A stretch of 64,000 nucleotides of DNA, from assembly GCF_014640535.1 (NCBI RefSeq), contig NZ_BMHD01000002.1, positions 302,843-366,842 of the forward strand. Direction: 5' to 3'. The notes under the pieces were generated by a model. The model was not told where the DNA came from. It saw nothing but the letters and a program-made list of their open reading frames with translations, and did no database searches. This document shows, one piece after another, positions 59,142 through 64,000 of the stretch. The translations under genes were made by a program, and so were the position numbers. The stretch comes from Cnuibacter physcomitrellae. Its GTDB lineage: Bacteria; Actinomycetota; Actinomycetes; Actinomycetales; Microbacteriaceae. The first letter of the stretch is position 1. Every line of letters starts with the position of its first letter.

Positions 59142-60347
59142 CTACCGCACGCTCCTGCGCTGAGACCAGGCGGTGAGCGCGGGACTGACGAAGAGCAGCC
59201 CGAACGAGACGGCGAGGCAGCCGAGGAACACCCAGGCGAGGCTGCCGAGCCCGGCGGCGTCGAGCACGATCGCGCCGACGATGGCGCCTCCGCCGATGCC
59301 CGTGTTGAACGCGGTCGAGTAGAACGCGCTGGCCTGGTCGCGGATGCCCGGGGAGGCCACATGCATGAGCTGCGTCGCGAGCAGGGTCGGCACCATCCCG
59401 AACACGACGCCCCAGAGGGTGAACGCCGCGAGCGCCGGCACGGGATCCGACGGGAACAGCGCGAGGACCGCGATCGACAGCGCCGTGAGACCGAGGCCGA
59501 GGAAGAGCCCTCGCCGCGGTCGCTTGCCGAACACCCATCCGCAGAGCAGCACGCCGACCGCACCGCCCGCGCCGTAGACGAACAGCAGCGTCCCGATCTG
59601 CGCGGTGGGCACGCCCACCATGTCGGTGAGGAAGGGCACGATGTAGGTGTAGAAGGTGTAGTTGCCGATCATCGTCACCGCGGCGAGCACGCAGACGAGC
59701 GCGATGCCCGGGATGCTGGGGTCGAACCGGTGGGTCCGCTCCGAGCGCTTCACGGGATCGGGGCGGGTGACGCGCGGCAGCAGCCACCAGATCAGCACCG
59801 CGCCGAGGAGCGCCAGCACGCCGATCCCGACGAACGGGACCCGCCATCCGAAGGCGAGGCCGACGGCGCTCGAGAGCGGTACGCCGAGCACGAAGGCGAG
59901 CGTGCCGCCGGCCGTGGTGATCGACACCGCGCGTCCCAGCTGCTCCTTCGGCACCAGGTAGGCGGAGTAGGCGCCGACCACCGACCAGAACACGCCGTGC
60001 GCCATGCCCGAGAACACGCGGACGACGAACAGCACCTCGAACGTCGGCGCGAGCGCCGCCGCGACGCTCAGGACGCCGATCGCGATGATGACGCCGACGG
60101 TCAGGGTGTGCCGCCTCACCCGGCGGAACACGAAGCTGAGCGGGACGCTCGTGACCACGACCGCGAAGGCGAACGCGCTGACCAGGAGCCCGGTCTGCGA
60201 CTGGCTCACGCCGAGGTCGCTGCTCATCTCGGGCAGGAGCCCGGTGGGGATCATCTCGGCCGTCACCGAGAGGAACACCGCGGAGGCGAGCACGAGCAGG
60301 CCGCCCCAGGGGAAGGCCGGGGTCTTGGTCACGGTCGGGATGGACAT
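59142..60347 (-). CDS. MFS efflux transporter (AraJ-like)
   Basis: The 401-residue form starts at the ATG at 60347, preceded by GAGGACG; an ATG 12 bp earlier has no ribosome site. Twelve membrane segments are seen. The motifs [26 protein letters not shown] and [24 protein letters not shown] place it in the AraJ/NepI-type branch. It is a likely sugar or nucleoside exporter. It ends 2 bp before the ZTP riboswitch. Confidence 0.88.
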   Translation of the reverse strand: MSIPTVTKTPAFPWGGLLVLASAVFLSVTAEMIPTGLLPEMSSDLGVSQSQTGLLVSAFAFAVVVTSVPLSFVFRRVRRHTLTVGVIIAIGVLSVAAALAPTFEVLFVVRVFSGMAHGVFWSVVGAYSAYLVPKEQLGRAVSITTAGGTLAFVLGVPLSSAVGLAFGWRVPFVGIGVLALLGAVLIWWLLPRVTRPDPVKRSERTHRFDPSIPGIALVCVLAAVTMIGNYTFYTYIVPFLTDMVGVPTAQIGTLLFVYGAGGAVGVLLCGWVFGKRPRRGLFLGLGLTALSIAVLALFPSDPVPALAAFTLWGVVFGMVPTLLATQLMHVASPGIRDQASAFYSTAFNTGIGGGAIVGAIVLDAAGLGSLAWVFLGCLAVSFGLLFVSPALTAWSQRRSVR

Positions 60348-60555
60348 CGTCCTCGTCATCGGCGCACCACGTAGTGATCTCGTGAACGGCGGACAGAGGA
60401 TGCCTGGATCGGCTGCCTGGCGACCCGACGTCGCCGGCCGCGGATCGCGAGCCGACCACACGCCCTCGCACATGCCCGGGGCCGAACGGGATGGTCCGGC
60501 CACTCGATATCCTATCGGGGTGCCCTGGACGGGCAAGACGAGGAAGAGGAGCCGC

Positions 60556-61413
60556 GTGACGACACCGCACAACCACTGGGTTCTCACCTTCGTGTGCGCC
60601 GACCAGCCCGGCATCGTGCACGCCGTCAGCGGGGCCGTCGTCGCCTCGGGCGGCAACATCACCGAGAGCCAGCAGTTCTCCTCGGCCGACACGGGGCGCT
60701 TCTTCATGCGCCTCCAGGTGGAGACGCCCGCGACCCGGGCCGAGCTCGAGGCGGCGTTCGCTCCGGTGGTCGAGCGCTACGACCTCGACTTCCGGCTCGA
60801 CGTGGTCGGGCGTCCGCTGCGCACGCTGGTGCTCGTGTCGACCGCGGCGCACTGCCTCAACGACATGCTCTTCCGCCAGCGCGCCGGCCAGCTGCCGGTC
60901 GAGATCCCCCTCGTGATGTCGAACCACGGGGTGCTCCGCGATCTCGCCGGGTTCTACGACGTTCCGTTCGAGGCGCATCCGGTGACCGACCCGGCGTCGA
61001 AGGCGGCGTTCGAGGACCGCGTGATGCGGGTCGTCGAGGAGCACGACATCGAGCTGGTGGTGCTCGCCCGGTACATGCAGATCATCTCGCCCGAGCTGTG
61101 CGAGCGCCTCGCCGGCCGCCTGATCAACATCCACCATTCATTCCTGCCCGGCTTCAAGGGCGCGAACCCGTACAAGCAGGCTCACGCGCGCGGCGTGAAG
61201 CTCATCGGCGCCACGGCCCACTTCGTCACCAGCGACCTCGACGAGGGACCGATCATCGAGCAGAACGTGGTGCGCGTCGACCACACGCGCACGCCCGCCG
61301 AGCTCGTCTCGATCGGGCAGGACGAGGAGAGCCGCACCCTCTCGACCGCCGTGAAGTGGTTCGCGGAGGACCGCGTGCTGCTCGACGGTGCGCGCACGAT
61401 CATCTTCCGCTGA
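60556..61413 (+). CDS. purU: Formyltetrahydrofolate deformylase
   Basis: The GTG at 60556 after AGGAAGAGGAG gives 285 residues. An N-terminal ACT domain ([24 protein letters not shown]) precedes a formyl-transferase-like domain with [16 protein letters not shown] and [13 protein letters not shown]. PurU releases formate from formyl-THF, balancing the pool with FolD and GlyA encoded nearby. It is divergent from the MFS gene. Confidence 0.95.
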   Translation: MTTPHNHWVLTFVCADQPGIVHAVSGAVVASGGNITESQQFSSADTGRFFMRLQVETPATRAELEAAFAPVVERYDLDFRLDVVGRPLRTLVLVSTAAHCLNDMLFRQRAGQLPVEIPLVMSNHGVLRDLAGFYDVPFEAHPVTDPASKAAFEDRVMRVVEEHDIELVVLARYMQIISPELCERLAGRLINIHHSFLPGFKGANPYKQAHARGVKLIGATAHFVTSDLDEGPIIEQNVVRVDHTRTPAELVSIGQDEESRTLSTAVKWFAEDRVLLDGARTIIFR

Positions 61414-61838
61414 TGGGCGTCCTCGAACCGCTGCTCCCGGAGCGCGTGGCCGCGCGGCTGCGCGCGATCACGCTCATCTCGTTCGTCTGGGACGTCGTGC
61501 GCTTCCTGGGGATCACGCTCATCACGGGATCGGCGGCGGTCGGTGTGCGTGCGACGGACGGCTCCCTCCCGCCCGTGCTGGTCACGGTGGTCGCGCTCGT
61601 CGTGGTGGCGGCCCTCTACGCGTGGGTGTTCGTGGGGCTGCACCGCCGTCGACGCTGGGCCCGCGTCGTCGGCACCGTGTTCGCCGGTGTGTCGCTCATC
61701 GCGTCGGCGATCCAGGTGGCCGACCTCGTCACCGGCGACCCCCTCTACGGCGCCACCGCGATCGTCACCCTTCTCATCGACATCGCCTTCCTCCTCACCG
61801 CCTGGCTCCCGCCCCGCCCGCCCCGCCCCTCCGCCTGA
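61413..61838 (+). CDS. Membrane protein of unknown function
   Basis: The ATG at 61413 overlaps the purU stop by one base (TGATG), so it is coupled. The 141 residues contain four hydrophobic helices and a Pro-rich C-terminus. It is not recognised. Confidence 0.7.
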   Translation: MGVLEPLLPERVAARLRAITLISFVWDVVRFLGITLITGSAAVGVRATDGSLPPVLVTVVALVVVAALYAWVFVGLHRRRRWARVVGTVFAGVSLIASAIQVADLVTGDPLYGATAIVTLLIDIAFLLTAWLPPRPPRPSA

Positions 61839-61914
61839 GCCCCGCCTCCGCCGCATTCGCGCCCTGAGCCCCGCCGCCGCTTTCGCGCCCTGAGCCCGCC
61901 ACCGCTTTCGCGCC
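61835..61914. repeat. Three short direct repeats after the membrane protein
   Basis: Copies of ctgagccccgcc...gctttcgcgcc start at 61835, 61864 and 61890, 25-29 bp apart. They run from the 3' end of the gene into the gap. Function is unknown. Confidence 0.6.
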
Positions 61915-61992
61915 CTGATTGGCGTCTCGCGGGGTCAGTGGGCACGCGAAAGGTCAAAGAGGCAGCGAAACGGATGGCCTGAGCGGCGCGCT

Positions 61993-62571
61993 TCACCCGT
62001 CGACGACGCCGGCCACGGCTGTCTCCAGCGTTCGAGCGTCGAGCCGACCCACGATCCGGCACGCGATGCGTCCCTCCCGATCCAGCACGAGAGTCGTCGG
62101 CACCCCACCCAGTACGGTCCGTTCGGCCAGGTCGACCTGGATGCGCCCGTCATCGTCGAGCACCACCGGATAGTCGACCCCGAACCGTTCGACGAAGCCG
62201 TCGACGCCCGCGGCGGTGTCCCGAACGGCCACGCCGATGACGTCGATCCCCTCGTCGGCCAGGCGTCGAGCCGCGTCTCCGACCTCCGTCGCCTCGGCGC
62301 GGCAGGGAGCACACCATGAACCCCATAACAGGATGACGGTCCCGACCGATCCGCTCGGCGCCGTGACCTCCCGTCCGTCGACAGCGACAGCCGAGAACTC
62401 GACGGGCGAGCCGCGCTCCCCGGCCTCGAAGGTGGTCATGCTCGCTTCACCCACGACCGACGATCGCCCGGTCGCGATCTCCGCTCTTTCCGAGCACCCC
62501 GTGGCCCAGGAGGACGCCACACCGAAGGCCAGGCAGAGAATCGCGGTCACTCGCTTTCGGGATACTGACAC
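61993..62571 (-). CDS. TlpA-like thiol-disulfide lipoprotein
   Basis: The 192-residue protein has a signal peptide ending in a lipobox (WATGC) and a thioredoxin fold with active site CAPC in LLWGSWCAPCRAEATEV. The cis-Pro lies in LGGVPTTLVLDREG. It likely reduces or exchanges disulfides outside the membrane. It follows the LuxR-type regulator gene in the same direction by 15 bp, so co-transcription is likely. Confidence 0.88.
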   Translation of the reverse strand: MSVSRKRVTAILCLAFGVASSWATGCSERAEIATGRSSVVGEASMTTFEAGERGSPVEFSAVAVDGREVTAPSGSVGTVILLWGSWCAPCRAEATEVGDAARRLADEGIDVIGVAVRDTAAGVDGFVERFGVDYPVVLDDDGRIQVDLAERTVLGGVPTTLVLDREGRIACRIVGRLDARTLETAVAGVVDG

Positions 62572-62586
62572 ATCCTCACTCTAGAC

Positions 62587-63228
62587 TCAGTCGTCGGCGA
62601 GGAGGCCCTCGGAGAGGGCGCGGGCGCGGAGGGCCATCTTGCTGCTGACGTCGATGCCCGCGCGGCGGTGCTTGTCGCGGATGCGCTTCAGGTGCGAGCG
62701 CACCGTCTCGCTGCTGACGTGCAGGGCCGAGGCGACCTGCTCGACCGACCGCCCGGACCCGTAGAGGGCCATGACGCGCCGCTCCTGGTCCGAGAGCACG
62801 AGGTCGGATGCCGTCGACGCCTCGAGCGCGGCGGTCAACCGCGGCGAGAGGAACGAGCCGCCGGCGGCGGCCGTCCGGACGGCCTCGACGATCGTGCTCG
62901 CGTCCTCGCTCTTGAGCAGGTACCCCAGGGCGCCGGAGGCGAGGGCGTCCCGCACGATCGCGGGCTCCGAGTACGTGCTCATGACCACGACCGCGACGCC
63001 GGCGGTGTGCAGCGCACGGAGCTTGACCACCACCGGAAGCCCGTCGCGGAGGTCGAGGTCGAGCAGCGCGACGTCGACCGGGAAGGCCGGGTGGGCGAGC
63101 AGGTCCGGCCAGCTGGCGACCGCCGCCACGACCTCCACGTCCTCGGCCGAGGATCGCACCCATTCGCTGAGGGCGGCCAGCAGCATCCGATGATCGTCGA
63201 TGATCGCGAGGCGGAGGGGTGCAGGCAT
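62587..63228 (-). CDS. LuxR/NarL-family response regulator
   Basis: The 213-residue form from the ATG at 63228 has a receiver with IDDHRM and phosphoacceptor in VALLDLDLRDG, and K in LLKSEDAS. The C-terminal LuxR helix-turn-helix is SDQERRVMALYGSGRSVEQVASALHVSSETVRSHLKRI. It is divergent from a histidine kinase of the matching HisKA_3 type. Confidence 0.9.
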   Translation of the reverse strand: MPAPLRLAIIDDHRMLLAALSEWVRSSAEDVEVVAAVASWPDLLAHPAFPVDVALLDLDLRDGLPVVVKLRALHTAGVAVVVMSTYSEPAIVRDALASGALGYLLKSEDASTIVEAVRTAAAGGSFLSPRLTAALEASTASDLVLSDQERRVMALYGSGRSVEQVASALHVSSETVRSHLKRIRDKHRRAGIDVSSKMALRARALSEGLLADD

Positions 63229-63331
63229 CGAGGTCGACAGTAGCAACGCGCGGGCGCGCGAGGGCGGATCCGACCCGATCGGGGGGTGAGCACGATCGCA
63301 CAGGCGGGTGCGCGGTCGTTATGGTCGGGAT

Positions 63332-64000
63332 GTGGGCAACACGGACGAGGACGGCGCATCCGGTCCCCGGCCTCGGATCGGCGACATCATCGATGACGGT
63401 CAGGCCGACCGCGTAGGCATCGTCTGCGCGCAGCGGCTGGGCTTGGTGTTCGCGTCGGCCGCCGCGGCGACCGTCCTGGTGCCCGCGGTGGAGCAGCCCT
63501 CGAGGTACCTCGCCACGCTCATCGGGTTGGCCGTGATGCTCGTCGGCTTCGCCCTGCTCACCAGCAGAGCCACCTGGTGGGTCGCACTCGGGACGTATCT
63601 GGCCGGGCTGGCCACCCTCATCTCCCTCGCCTCCTTCCCCGCCTACGACTTCACCGCCGTGGCGACGGTCACGGCGGTGTCGTCGTTCGTGATCCCCTCT
63701 CTGCTGCTCGCCATTCCCGAGACCCGTCTGCTCCTCAGAGCCGCCCTCCCCGCCGCCGTGCCCGTGACCGCCACCGCGGTCATCGCCAGCGCCGGCTCGG
63801 GCCGGGCGGTCTTCGTCGCGATCGCGATCGTCGGTGGGTGGGTCGCGTGCGCCTGCGCGGGCACCTGGGTGCACCGCAGCGAGCGTCAGGCCGTCGTCGG
63901 CGTGGAGCAGCTCCGCCGCGCCTACGCCGCCGAGCGACGGTCGGTCGAGGCGGAGGCGGAGCTCCGCCACGAGGCGAGGACGATGCACGACACCGTCCTG
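63332..64000 (+). CDS. NarL-type sensor histidine kinase (partial)
   Basis: The GTG at 63332 gives 223 codons to the window edge with no stop. Five or six membrane helices (residues 35-185) are followed by a dimerisation helix whose H-box begins ARTMHDTVL. That marks HisKA_3 kinases that partner NarL-type regulators such as the one at 62587. The ATPase domain lies beyond the window. Confidence 0.85.
   Translation, partial: MGNTDEDGASGPRPRIGDIIDDGQADRVGIVCAQRLGLVFASAAAATVLVPAVEQPSRYLATLIGLAVMLVGFALLTSRATWWVALGTYLAGLATLISLASFPAYDFTAVATVTAVSSFVIPSLLLAIPETRLLLRAALPAAVPVTATAVIASAGSGRAVFVAIAIVGGWVACACAGTWVHRSERQAVVGVEQLRRAYAAERRSVEAEAELRHEARTMHDTVL

Noticed and set aside
57727-61137. 1136-residue minus-strand frame ending in glyA
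   Set aside because: Only the last 428 residues are GlyA; upstream it runs through the riboswitch, the MFS gene out of frame and antisense to purU.

Overview
The window is high-GC actinobacterial chromosome, most likely from the family Microbacteriaceae (relatives of Clavibacter, Leifsonia or Rathayibacter). Supporting markers are CarD, an IdeR/DtxR-type regulator, mycothiol synthase (MshD), actinobacterial SerC, an XPB-type helicase with a helicase-associated partner, GlnR, RegX3-SenX3, DUF3027, DUF3263, and two tandem small proteins of a type I know from Microbacteriaceae. No rRNA or CRISPR array is present. Genus assignment is inference from gene content, not from a search.

Positions 1-7866 form an accessory island next to tRNA-Arg(CCU). 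Base composition is visibly lower in G+C than in the core. The island holds the 3' tail of one integrase, a decayed transposase with three copies of its terminal motif, a frameshifted unknown gene, and two modules that look like anti-phage systems. One is a STAND ATPase with an N-terminal HEPN nuclease-like domain, NB-ARC, TPR-like helices and a C-terminal cold-shock-like domain. The other is a two-gene unit of a PD-(D/E)xK nuclease-like protein and a 313-residue partner. Two large hairpins and an integrase that has lost its catalytic domain close the island.

Positions 7867-35539 are core genome: an HNH endonuclease, a NlpC/P60 wall hydrolase, a DtxR regulator, serC, DUF3027 with a cold-shock protein, the XPB helicase pair, a two-component system, groL with two CIRCE operators, cspA, msrB and msrA, a DsbA-like membrane thiol oxidoreductase, a sugar ABC ATPase, DUF4032, and the carD-ispDF-cysS-rlmB operon on the minus strand. 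tRNA-Thr(UGU) lies at 27549.

Positions 36247-52112 are largely phosphate and polyphosphate physiology: regX3-senX3, divergent phoU, then further on glnR-mshD, ppk, a Nudix/phosphatase fusion and pstSCAB. PHO-box-like direct repeats precede phoU and pstS. Between these sit gpm, a methyltransferase, ygfZ, a nitrobindin-like protein and a 36-residue membrane peptide.

Positions 52276-64000 hold an unknown conserved gene, an array of five ~57-bp hairpins on a ~125-bp period, tRNA-Lys(UUU), a YefM-YoeB toxin-antitoxin pair, the tandem small paralogues, and a one-carbon/folate cluster (folD, glyA with a ZTP riboswitch, purU). It ends with a TlpA-like lipoprotein and a LuxR-type two-component system whose kinase runs off the window.
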